A DNA stretch of 36,840 bases from Bacteroidales bacterium (GTDB lineage Bacteria > Bacteroidota > Bacteroidia > Bacteroidales > UBA932): positions 1 through 36,840 of the forward strand of contig JAFYYW010000005.1 in NCBI GenBank assembly GCA_017548985.1, in the 5' to 3' direction. Positions 16,901-23,723 of this stretch are shown here, piece by piece. The notes beneath the pieces were generated by a model. The model searched no databases and was not told the DNA's origin. It saw only the letters and a program-made list of their open reading frames with translations. Position numbers and translations under genes: made by a program. Each line of letters opens with the position of its first letter. Positions within the stretch are counted from its first letter, which is position 1.

Positions 16901-17584
16901 ACGGCCTCCGCCCGAATAAATATCTCCGCTATCTCCAGTGGTAAGATCGATATGACGTGCCCCAGCAAGGTATTTTCCAGTAGGGACAGTGATCTTGACT
17001 CGTTTAATCGAAACGCCGGAAGGTACATTCTTCAAAGTGATCTTGTTCAAGGCTGTGGCCCTACGATAAGAAGCCATCCACACAGTCTTTACTTCCGTGA
17101 AAGTTTCCGGCTTCGTGACCATTATGTACGCAGCCGGATCATAAGAAGAAGCTGTGGCATTCTGGATTGCAGGGAGATTCACTTTATAACTGGCAGGATT
17201 AGTATTGCTTGAAGCTACAGCTGCTGAAGCGGGATAAAGACCCATGTAAGTGTAAGAATCAGCTTCGCCCGGTGTTATACTGAATGCGAATGTGGCCTGA
17301 GGCTGGCCTTCGAAGGAATCAGCAGTAGCATCTGTCGAATTGTGGAAGGTGGTATTTTCACCTGCCTGGACCGCAAGTTTCATGTACTCTCCAGTTCCCC
17401 AGAGAATCGTGTTAGTGTTATCAATGTACGTTCTTGTATCCACACCGGCGAGTGCCTGAGGGATAGCCGTGACCTTGATCTGAACCTCACCCTGCTGAGC
17501 GGGGACGGGCATTTCATCCTGGCAAGCAGTGAACGCGGCGGCCGCTATAACCGCAGGCGCGAAAAATTTGAAAAGATTCTTCAT
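13934..17584 (-). CDS. Large multidomain lipoprotein: fimbrillin-like, Ig-like, chitobiase-C-like, OB-like, BACON modules
   Basis: The protein has 1,216 residues and a lipoprotein signal (MKNLFKFFAPAVIAAAAFTA-C21), so it is anchored in the outer membrane. The start at 17584 is 13 bases after a small upstream gene. Modules in order: a fimbrillin-like region (about 25-310); two lectin-like modules beginning ELEDGNYLVLAKDG and EVVEGNYVITW; two Ig-like (BIG/MBG) repeats, for example GTATVTATFAGDEDYKPA; a chitobiase-C-like module (EGATIYYTVDGTTPT); an OB-like module (VYVTGTITGITEV ... DIVVIYGKIG); a BACON-like module (LSVDPASLSWTATETDSKTL); and a final beta-sandwich ending RRLAAIEIN. It has no catalytic domain of its own. 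The missing function lies past the in-frame TGA, in the nuclease half at 12701-13933. It is more AT-rich than its neighbours. Module names come from pattern recognition and some may be wrong. Confidence 0.82.
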   Translation of the reverse strand: MKNLFKFFAPAVIAAAAFTACQDEMPVPAQQGEVQIKVTAIPQALAGVDTRTYIDNTNTILWGTGEYMKLAVQAGENTTFHNSTDATADSFEGQPQATFAFSITPGEADSYTYMGLYPASAAVASSNTNPASYKVNLPAIQNATASSYDPAAYIMVTKPETFTEVKTVWMASYRRATALNKITLKNVPSGVSIKRVKITVPTGKYLAGARHIDLTTGDSGDIYSGGGRTESIEVKYETPLSGTNVDVWFTSWDVEVAASEKLIIDVYTTDQKCYTKEITVPSGKTIKFQEGYLNTLGANMSGITPEEVTELEDGNYLVLAKDGDKYFALKAATAGSSNDKIAAVSYEGSLSAYIGDADLIWSVTKSGGSYIIANGSNKVGWASGNTAEFKPDGDGWTTANYLIDVTWNSTNSCYYATLNSDSTRKLQKNSSDLLFAFYTSSQKDQLIFVPATVDNRTAVTLSFAEDAISKTTSNFNEFAGQVATASPNESAITDNITYAMSGDAIGTISGSTVTLNGTAGTATVTATFAGDEDYKPAEASYTIAVTSAEGPQYELVSSADEVVEGNYVITWNNSLYLPSDVTADSNPAVGTGITVASGKLTNQVTPSMVWTFTGNNSDGFAITSGSNRLNATNKAQGISIATSGTTTWKVSVDETYGMLLKGSDTGTRYLAVFNSGSWRYYSKGNDYTGTLRLYKYADSRDSAPISWSSDTGTATMASTGMTTNLPSLSNDESLSLTFASTDQDVATISSDGTVTIVGGGSATISATYTGDESSTYKTTIVSYTLTVTDTRETVATPTFNPAAGEVTANTSVIISCATEGATIYYTVDGTTPTIESTVYSSAITIDAAKTIKAIAMKANYKNSEVATAAFTVTVATVGSGTEADPYTAGDILDKYPTGSGDVSVYVTGTITGITEVSTDYGNATYTISDGSRSILVYRGKYIDNVSFTSADQIAVNDIVVIYGKIGTHNSIPQLATGNYLISVAKDTTTPTLSVDPASLSWTATETDSKTLTVTLNGSAAAGDYTYTVISGTANDWTIAKNNGTLTVAPNAENTDTENAKAIIIRIAHESDNNVYQDVTCTQAKSSGTGYTLVAYQKIIFSQSGYTNQQEISSVSGTNWSMSLGKGTNSNAPKYFTFGTAIRCYGGNTFTVTVANGYKIESIKLTFGNSDGTNAITADTGTYDDGTWSGTIENGASVTFTVGGTSGNRRLAAIEIN

Positions 17585-17597
17585 AACCTCAAGTCGA

Positions 17598-17750
17598 TTA
17601 ATAGTCTCCGTTATTATTGGTGTCACCATCTCCATAGCTGCCACCACCACCTTGATTATAACCGGTGGCACTGTCGGTAAGAATTCCCTGCTCCAGTTTC
17701 AGCAGGATTTGCTCCATTTCCGGAGCCTCATAATAAATTTTCTTTTTCAT
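17598..17750 (-). CDS. 50-residue leader-like small protein upstream of the lipoprotein
   Basis: A short frame from ATG at 17750 to TAA at 17598 encodes 50 residues. The first half, MKKKIYYEAPEMEQILLKLE, is charged and helical. It then turns into a Gly/Asn/Asp/Tyr-rich tail (NQGGGGSYGDGDTNNNGDY). Small proteins with a start like MKK-Y-x-x-P-E-M-E and a Gly/Asn-rich end are common upstream of surface lipoprotein genes in Bacteroidales; their role is unknown to me. The split into a helical N-terminus and a low-complexity tail looks like a leader and core. The gene lies 13 bases before the lipoprotein start and 93 bases after a -7 box, so it is probably the first gene of the operon. No secretion signal is seen. 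Confidence 0.75.
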   Translation of the reverse strand: MKKKIYYEAPEMEQILLKLEQGILTDSATGYNQGGGGSYGDGDTNNNGDY

Positions 17751-17842
17751 AAAAAAACGTTTTTTTATATTTAATTAATTAACTTTTAATCACTTGCTTT
17801 TTGGTGCTTTCACGCTCACGCATGCGTACGCACGAAATCGTA

Positions 17843-17850
17843 CAAATTTA
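17843..17850 (-). promoter_or_regulatory. -7 promoter box for the small-protein/lipoprotein operon
   Basis: On the minus strand this reads TAAATTTG, an exact TAnnTTTG match. A clear -33 box is not seen at the usual distance (the DNA there is A/T runs). The 5' leader of about 85 bases contains a palindromic stretch around 17819-17832 (CGCATGCGTACGC) that may fold. Confidence 0.5.
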
Positions 17851-18007
17851 AGCAAAAGTTTTTTTTGTTTAAACAGTTTTAATGAATTTTTGTTTTTTAT
17901 TATCAACCACCTTATCAACAGACCATTGGCGATGCTAATAAACATTGCATTCAGAAATGAGTAATCAGGTTTTTCTGTTTCTTATCTTTTTTTCTATTTG
18001 GTAGACT

Positions 18008-18015
18008 TATCTTTG
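18008..18015 (+). promoter_or_regulatory. -7 promoter box for the gene at 18040
   Basis: TATCTTTG matches TAnnTTTG exactly and lies 24 bases before the ATG at 18040. The T-rich stretch at 17985-17994 could serve as the -33 region. The predicted leader is about 17 bases. Confidence 0.55.
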
Positions 18016-18039
18016 CCGCAGTCTAAATGATCTATTACT

Positions 18040-18558
18040 ATGAAAGCTTTACCGACTAATCCCATTGTTTTTTTGACCGGTGATGAATTTCTTCCTGTAG
18101 CTGGAATGACGTTCGCCGAACAGGTTTTATTGTTTTTTCAACAACAAGGTGGCGTCGCAGCATCTCCTTGGGGCGATGTACTCTTGGATATGAAGGGTAT
18201 TCAATCTGACAAATCTCACGGCATAGGAAGAATCAAAGCCGCCTCATTCGCAGCGATAAAAGACGTTATAGAAAAAGGAGAAATAATACTACCGCTAGAT
18301 TACTATGCGACTAACGGCAAAAAACAAATGACAGGAATGATAGCTGCACCTATAAAGATAGCGACAGACTTATTTATCTGTGTAGTAGTTGTGATTTATA
18401 ATTTGAAAGAACGAAGACTATACCTTCACGAAACGTTCTTAACAGAAAAAATCCCTGAGATTGCCGCATCTAGCATGGTTCGTAGCGGAATCTCCGCATC
18501 ACCACAATCTCGGGGAAGTATCGCGAAGATACTGATTAATTTCCTGTATCGCAAATAA
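18040..18558 (+). CDS. Orphan PBECR-type (phage Barnase-EndoU-ColicinE5/D-RelE-like) nuclease domain protein
   Basis: The protein has 172 residues and matches the pattern of the C-terminal domain found in phage MuF and large polyvalent proteins. The segments are GDVLLDMKGIQSDKSHGIGR, KAASFAAIKDVIEKGEIILP, MTGMIAAPIKIATDLFICVV and LYLHETFLTE, with the conserved His of SHGIGR and of LHE. In phages this domain is fused to structural or helicase-like proteins and is predicted to be an RNA-cutting toxin. Here it stands alone, with no signal peptide and no phage gene, antitoxin or immunity gene beside it. It is more AT-rich than the flanking genes and has its own promoter box, which suggests acquisition from a phage. 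The PBECR3 subtype is my best guess from memory; nuclease activity is not proven for it. Confidence 0.72.
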   Translation: MKALPTNPIVFLTGDEFLPVAGMTFAEQVLLFFQQQGGVAASPWGDVLLDMKGIQSDKSHGIGRIKAASFAAIKDVIEKGEIILPLDYYATNGKKQMTGMIAAPIKIATDLFICVVVVIYNLKERRLYLHETFLTEKIPEIAASSMVRSGISASPQSRGSIAKILINFLYRK

Positions 18559-18618
18559 GCATGATAATAATCTGGAAAATAGTGCCTATATTCGCGTTGA
18601 ACTCAGTTGTTGATTCCT

Positions 18619-20082
18619 ATGAAAAAGACCCTTACCTTACTTCATTCCAACGACTTACACGGCGATTTCCTGGCCGAGAAGGTTGACGATAAGTTGACCG
18701 GTGGCGTGTCGATGCTTTCCGGTTATATCTCCAAGACCCGAAAGGAGGAGAAGAACGTCCTGTATGCCATTTCCGGCGACATGTTCAAAGGTTCCCTCAT
18801 CGATCAGGAATATAGGGGCATTTCCACAATCGAGATAATGAATTTGCTGGCTCCCGATGTGGTTACCCTCGGCAACCATGAGGTCGATTATGGCCTGGCA
18901 CACCTCCTTTTCCTGGAGAAGTGCGCCAAGTTCCCGATCATCAACGCCAACATGTTCCTGACCAGCAACAACACCAGGTTGTTCAACTCCCACAGGATCA
19001 TCGAGATTGACGGGATGAAGATAATGTTCATAGGCATTCTGACTGAAGATGTCCTGGAATATACCCGTAACGAGAAGTTGATCAGCACTTTGGTCGGTAT
19101 CAAGGATGCGGCTGAGGAAGTGGGGAGAATATGTATGGCGTACCAGACAGTCGATATTGACTTGACCGTCTTGCTGACGCATATAGGATATGAGAATGAC
19201 CAGAAACTCGCCGAGCAACTGGATCCGGACTGGGGCGTTGACCTGATTATCGGCGGTCATTCACATACCCTTATCGACGCGCCGGCGGTGGTGGCTGGCA
19301 TACCCATCGTGCAGGCCGCTGTCGGGACGGACCAGATCGGCCGGTTTGACCTGGTCATCGACACTGACACGAATTCCATCGATTCATATACTTGGAAACT
19401 CATCCCCATCAACTCCGACAATTGCCCCAGGGACCTCGAACTTGAAAAGGTCGTGAACAATTACAAATCAATGACTGATGCTGTCTATGAGCAGGTTCTG
19501 ACGCGGCTTGACGGAGTATATACCCAGACGCGGCGTAACCGTGACTCGATGCTGAGCCATCTTTTCACGGATATCATAAAAGATGGCACCGGGGTCGATA
19601 TCGTTCTCGTCTCCAGCGGTGCCATTCGCGGTAAGGAACTTGGGGAGTTGGTCACAAAGGGCGACCTGAGAAAAGTGTATCCTTATGACAACAAAGTCGT
19701 TGAGTTCATAATCACCGGGAAGCAGTTGAGGGAAGCGTTGTTATGGATGTTCCGTGACGAGTCCGTAGACGCTCCCGACGATGGTGGTGAGTTCTACCAA
19801 ATGTCCAAAGGAGCCAAGGTTGTCTACGACCGGAAAACGCGCGTTCTCGAGGTGCTTGAGCTGAACGGCCGTAGTATCCAGGATGAAGATTTGATCAAGG
19901 TCGCCATGGGTGACTTCCACTATGCCAATATCGAGCACTTCCTCCATCTCAAGAAGGAAGATATTGTCAAAAACGGTCGTGTCAAAACACTTTCCTCATC
20001 AGATTATATCATCGTTGAGGAGCGCATGAGCGGCGTTCCCCTTATCCGAGTGGATAAAGAGGAACGCATCATCATCAAATAA
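18619..20082 (+). CDS. Bifunctional metallophosphatase / 5'-nucleotidase, no signal peptide
   Basis: The protein has 488 residues and a metallophosphatase domain with LLHSNDLHGD, ISGDMFKGS, LGNHEVDYG, LTHIGYENDQ and IIGGHSHT in the standard order. A 5'-nucleotidase C-terminal domain follows (VSSGAIRG, VYPYDNKVVEFIITGKQL), which binds the nucleoside. UshA-type enzymes release phosphate from nucleotides outside the cytoplasm. The ATG at 18619 gives MKKTLTLLHSNDLHG, so catalytic sequence begins at residue 8 and there is no room for a signal peptide. A TTG at 18607 adds only four residues. It is therefore predicted to be cytoplasmic, as in a known minority subgroup. The stop is separated from the converging fucosidase stop by one base. 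Confidence 0.88.
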   Translation: MKKTLTLLHSNDLHGDFLAEKVDDKLTGGVSMLSGYISKTRKEEKNVLYAISGDMFKGSLIDQEYRGISTIEIMNLLAPDVVTLGNHEVDYGLAHLLFLEKCAKFPIINANMFLTSNNTRLFNSHRIIEIDGMKIMFIGILTEDVLEYTRNEKLISTLVGIKDAAEEVGRICMAYQTVDIDLTVLLTHIGYENDQKLAEQLDPDWGVDLIIGGHSHTLIDAPAVVAGIPIVQAAVGTDQIGRFDLVIDTDTNSIDSYTWKLIPINSDNCPRDLELEKVVNNYKSMTDAVYEQVLTRLDGVYTQTRRNRDSMLSHLFTDIIKDGTGVDIVLVSSGAIRGKELGELVTKGDLRKVYPYDNKVVEFIITGKQLREALLWMFRDESVDAPDDGGEFYQMSKGAKVVYDRKTRVLEVLELNGRSIQDEDLIKVAMGDFHYANIEHFLHLKKEDIVKNGRVKTLSSSDYIIVEERMSGVPLIRVDKEERIIIK

Positions 20083-20083
20083 G

Positions 20084-21472
20084 TTACTTCACCTTTATCT
20101 TCAGGCACCAGATGTGCTCACAGGGCGGGTTCTTCCTTAAGGACTCGGGAATTGTCACAAGCATTCCTCCTTCAGGAGCCTTGGCCCATTTCAGCGGTTT
20201 CTTGGAACCCATCAGCTGCACGCCCTTGGACGAGGTCGCTGTGAAAGAAGGAATCTTGATCACAGCCGGCAAAGTCTCTTCCGCTCCCTCTTCAGGGACA
20301 TAGAAGGCATACACATAATCGCCCTTCTGGGTGTAATACACATTGCCGTCTTGATAAGGCTCGACGGCTTTCGTCGCGTATATACCATCGGAGTTGACTT
20401 GCATCCAGTCGCCGATTTCCCTTAAGCGATCGTAGGCGATATCCTCAAGAGTGCCGTCAGGACCGGGGCCGACATTGAGCAGGAAATTACCTCCACGGGA
20501 GACAATCTGTACAAGCATCGTGAGCAGAGTCCGCGTGGATTTATAATCCAGATTGGGCCTGTATGACCAGCTGTAAGTCATTGTGACACAGGACTCCCAA
20601 GGAAAATCGAGGGCCTTCTCCGGAATTGTCTGCTCGGGAGTCTGATAGTTCTCCCAGATGTTGCGCTGGCCTCTGGCCACCATGATCATCCCGGGCTGGT
20701 TGCCTCGGACTACCTTGGCGAAACGCTCCCAGTCATGTTTCCCCTCTCCACTGTCATCAGTGACCGGCATATCGTACCACATCAGGTAAAGGTCTCCGTA
20801 TTCACCGGAAGTCAACTCATCAAGCTGCGCGGCGACATAGTCCTGGTAAGCGGCCCATTTCTCCGGATGCTCGGAAGCCTTGTAATTGGCCCTGGTGCTC
20901 TTTGGAGGAAACCTTCTCCACCAGAAGTCGTTGCTGTGCCAGTCGGGAATCGAGAAATACGCGCCTGCCTTGATGCCTCGGGCACGGTAGGCGTCGAATA
21001 ATTCCTTGGCGATATTGGCTCTCGGATCGGAATGGAAGGCGCATCCCTCGTCTGTCACCTTGTAGTCGGTCTGGTGGGTGTCGAACATGCAGAATCCGTC
21101 ATGGTGCTTTGTCGTGAACACGACGTATTTCATTCCGGCGTACTTGGCGGCGTCAGCCCATTTCCCCGGGTCGAATTTCACTGGATTGAAGGTGTCCTTA
21201 AGGTGCTCATACGCGTTCAAGTATTCGAAATAATCCATATTCCTCTCGCTTCTGGCCCTGTACTGCCATGAGACGTCGTCAGGAGCCAGTGACCAGGATT
21301 CGACGACACCCCACTGGCTGTAAGCGCCCCAATGGATGAACATTCCGAACTTCAGGTCCTGCCATTCGGCAAGCCTGGCCTTGACGTCTTCCTCCACCGG
21401 AGGAATGTACTGCGCTTGCGCCGCCGTGGCAGCCAGCAACAGAGCGACAATTAATATGGAAGCCTTTCTCAT
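20084..21472 (-). CDS. Alpha-L-fucosidase, glycoside hydrolase family 29
   Basis: The protein has 462 residues and a Sec signal (MRKASILIVALLLAATAAQA-Q). The GH29 barrel is recognised by FGMFIHWGAYSQWG, VVFTTKHHDGFCMFDT (residues about 117-132), and GDLYLMWYDMP with the likely nucleophile Asp234. RGGNFLLNVGPGPDGT near 330 is another family hallmark. A short beta-domain ends the protein. It should release alpha-linked L-fucose from host or plant glycans in the periplasm or at the surface. The acid/base residue cannot be fixed by eye. It is transcribed away from the beta-helix lipoprotein at 21555, sharing an 80-base intergenic region, so the two may be co-regulated. No SusC/D pair is near. Confidence 0.92.
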   Translation of the reverse strand: MRKASILIVALLLAATAAQAQYIPPVEEDVKARLAEWQDLKFGMFIHWGAYSQWGVVESWSLAPDDVSWQYRARSERNMDYFEYLNAYEHLKDTFNPVKFDPGKWADAAKYAGMKYVVFTTKHHDGFCMFDTHQTDYKVTDEGCAFHSDPRANIAKELFDAYRARGIKAGAYFSIPDWHSNDFWWRRFPPKSTRANYKASEHPEKWAAYQDYVAAQLDELTSGEYGDLYLMWYDMPVTDDSGEGKHDWERFAKVVRGNQPGMIMVARGQRNIWENYQTPEQTIPEKALDFPWESCVTMTYSWSYRPNLDYKSTRTLLTMLVQIVSRGGNFLLNVGPGPDGTLEDIAYDRLREIGDWMQVNSDGIYATKAVEPYQDGNVYYTQKGDYVYAFYVPEEGAEETLPAVIKIPSFTATSSKGVQLMGSKKPLKWAKAPEGGMLVTIPESLRKNPPCEHIWCLKIKVK

Positions 21473-21507
21473 GATGAATATTTTTATTATCCACTAATTT
21501 AAACGAT

Positions 21508-21539
21508 TTTGATAAAAAACAGAAATAAATCTATCTTTA
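21508..21539 (+). promoter_or_regulatory. Bacteroidetes-type promoter for the beta-helix lipoprotein
   Basis: TTTG at 21508-21511 and TATCTTTA at 21532-21539 are separated by 20 bases, close to the -33/-7 arrangement of Bacteroidetes promoters, with one mismatch in the -7 box. The ATG at 21555 is 15 bases downstream, so the leader is very short. Confidence 0.6.
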
Positions 21540-21554
21540 TAAAAAAATGTGAAC

Positions 21555-22913
21555 ATGCGATTTCTTCATAAGCTTTCAGCTCTGGCGCTGCTGCTCATCC
21601 TGGCCTCTTGCTCCGGCAATGACCGTGTGAAATATGCTGACAAGTACGGCTTCCTGCCCGGCAACGACGCCCTGGCCAATTCGGAGGCCTTCCAGCGCTG
21701 TCTGGACGGAGGCGGCAAAATCGTGGTCAGAAAAGAAGGTGTCTATGAGGTTTGCCGGACCCTTCTTCTGGACTCCGGGACAGAGCTATCTTTCGCCGAT
21801 GGAGTGATCCTCAGCAGGGCACTTGATCCGGATGGGGTAGGAGCGCGGCACGTGTTCCTGAACAGGGGCGCCCTGACCCGGGAATATAATGAAGATATCA
21901 GCATCTCCGGCCTGAATATCCGATGCGAAGGCCTTTACAACGGGACAGACATACCGGCCATCGTGGGATTGTCCTGCCAAGTCGGATTCTTCTATATTAA
22001 GAATCTGAATATCAGCGACTTCACGATGCTTGACTTGCCCGTCCACGACTTCGGAATACAGATCTGCACTTTTGAGGGAGCGACCGTGGAGAATGTCCAT
22101 ATCGAAGGCATGAAAGACGCCGTCCATTTCGGGCCTGGAAAAGGTTTTGTGGTGCGCCACGGCATATTCAAGACCTATGACGACCCGATAGCGCTAAACG
22201 CCCAGGACTATACCACTAGCAATCCTGAAATGGGTTGGATCGAGGACGGGTTGATCGAGGATTGCGTCGATCTGGATGATCCTGAACACGGCACTACTGG
22301 CTTCTTTGTCCGTTTGTTGGCGGGAGCGTGGAAAGATTGGTCGGAAGGAATGGATATCCAGTCATCCGGCGACGCGGTTGTCTCCGAGGGAAGGATTTAT
22401 CGCTCCAACGGCCCAAAAGTCAAACAGAATTACACATCCACGGAACAGCCCAGGCATCTTTCTGGCACCCAGACATATTCGGACGGAATCACCTGGACAA
22501 TGTCGCAGGACCGCAACGTCTGCCATAGTTGCGGCGTCCGGAACGTCATATTCCGGGATATTCATCTGGCCAAGAAGCGCCAGGTGGCGATTTGCCTGCA
22601 TTTCGACCATGACCAGTATTCCAGAAGCTATTATCCCTACGCGGAGATTCCTGTCCAGAGCAACATCGTGTTCGAGAGAGTCTCCGTTGAGAATGATATT
22701 CCGGTCCTGATCCAGTGCAGGCCCCCGCAGGACAGTCTGATCCTCCGTGACTGTAATGTCGGCAGCAGCCAGGTCCGCATCCTGGACGCCATTGACGCTC
22801 CTGGAATGCGATATGACACAACACTGGTGCGCCTGGAAAGGATCAATTCGGAATCCCTTTCCGAATTCGTCTACGCTCCCACCCGACCGGTTAAAGTCGT
22901 GATCAGCGACTGA
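21555..22913 (+). CDS. Lipoprotein with right-handed beta-helix, GH28/pectate-lyase-like
   Basis: The protein has 452 residues and a lipoprotein signal (MRFLHKLSALALLLILAS-C). The start at 21555 is preferred to a GTG two codons upstream. Residues about 35-440 show repeating short beta-strands with ladders such as NEDISISGLNIRCEG, VENVHIEGMKDAVHF and NVIFRDIHLAKKRQ, typical of a parallel beta-helix. The sequence KTYDDPIALNAQDY has the paired Asp position of GH28 polygalacturonases. The other GH28 motifs (NTD, GHG, RIK) are not clear, so it may be a different beta-helix glycosidase or only a binding protein. The divergent GH29 fucosidase suggests a role in glycan breakdown. Its stop codon is followed at once by the 52-bp array B. 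Confidence 0.75.
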   Translation: MRFLHKLSALALLLILASCSGNDRVKYADKYGFLPGNDALANSEAFQRCLDGGGKIVVRKEGVYEVCRTLLLDSGTELSFADGVILSRALDPDGVGARHVFLNRGALTREYNEDISISGLNIRCEGLYNGTDIPAIVGLSCQVGFFYIKNLNISDFTMLDLPVHDFGIQICTFEGATVENVHIEGMKDAVHFGPGKGFVVRHGIFKTYDDPIALNAQDYTTSNPEMGWIEDGLIEDCVDLDDPEHGTTGFFVRLLAGAWKDWSEGMDIQSSGDAVVSEGRIYRSNGPKVKQNYTSTEQPRHLSGTQTYSDGITWTMSQDRNVCHSCGVRNVIFRDIHLAKKRQVAICLHFDHDQYSRSYYPYAEIPVQSNIVFERVSVENDIPVLIQCRPPQDSLILRDCNVGSSQVRILDAIDAPGMRYDTTLVRLERINSESLSEFVYAPTRPVKVVISD

Positions 22914-23456
22914 TGTCCCGGAATCGGCACCACCTGTAGCGGAGTGCCGTCCGAAGTGCCGCCGGTGTCCCGGAATCGGCACCACCTGTAGCGGAGTTCC
23001 ATCCGAAGTGCCGCCGGTGTCCCGGTTGCGGCACCACCTGTAGCGGAATGCCCTCAAAAGTGCCGCCGGTGTCCCGGAATCGGCACCACCTGTAGCGGAA
23101 TGCCGTCAAAAATGCCGCAGGTGTCCCGGAATCTGCACCACCTGTAGCGGAGTGCCGTCCGAAGTGCCGCCGGTGTCCCGGTTGCGGCACCACCTGTAGC
23201 GGAATGCCCTCAAAAGTGCCGCAGGTGTCCCGGAATCTGCACCACCTGTAGCGGAGTGCCGTCCGAAGTGCCGCCGGTGTCCCGGAATCCGCACCACCTG
23301 TAGCGGAATGCCGTCAAAAGTGCCGCCGGTGTCCCGGAATCGGCACCACCTGTAGCGGAATACCGTCAAAAATGCCGCAGGTGTCCCGGAATCGGCACCA
23401 CCTGTAGCGGAATACCGTCAAAAGTGCCGCCGGTGTCCCGGAATTGGCACCACCTT
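22914..23456. repeat. 52-bp tandem repeat array B (10.4 copies)
   Basis: Copies begin at 22914 and every 52 bases after that up to 23434, with the last cut to about 23 bases. Each starts TGTCCCGGAATCGGCACC and continues ACCTGTAGCGG, then a partly variable section and GTGCCGCCGG. Copies 5 and 7 (23122 and 23226) are identical, copies 3 and 6 differ at one base, and copies 4 and 9 differ at one base, so blocks of units have been duplicated. A 25-base core bridging adjacent units matches array A at 12221-12402 in inverted orientation. All three minus-strand frames are open because of composition. The period is not a multiple of three and no start or ribosome site is present. Confidence 0.93.
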
Positions 23457-23723
23457 CGACACCGGGTTGAATGATACGCATATAAAGATATTGGAGAACG
23501 CCTGTTTAGAGGTTGTCTGTATTCTGAGGGCGGGGAACGAGGAGTTTTCAGAGCGAGAACGGGGGTGTTTCGCGGCGAGGATGAGGTGGCGGGGAACGAT
23601 GTGTTTTCGGGGCAAAAAACAGGGTGTTTTCTTGACTCTGGAGTATAAAATTTACTCCCAGGGAACGAAAATGGGTGTTTTCGTGTCCTGGGAGTATTCG
23701 GGAGTGTCCTCGGGGCAGGTTCT
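23457..23723. other. Gene-free stretch with degenerate short repeats
   Basis: No gene is supported. A loose motif of the type GGGAACGA plus TGTTTTC recurs around 23532, 23590 and 23661. The inverted pair CTGGAGTA (23638-23645) and TACTCCCAG (23653-23661) brackets an AT loop. CTGGGAGTAAA, here on the minus strand, recurs near 10971. Short frames across it look accidental. Confidence 0.5.

Noticed and set aside
22903..23369. Repetitive protein coded on the minus strand of array B
   Set aside because: All three frames are open because a 52-base unit without stops rotates through them. There is no ribosome site, signal or clear start, and the period is not a multiple of three.
22914..23456. CRISPR array
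   Set aside because: The period is constant, but no part of the unit varies freely as spacers do; the 27-base remainder is nearly the same in every copy and no cas gene is in the window.
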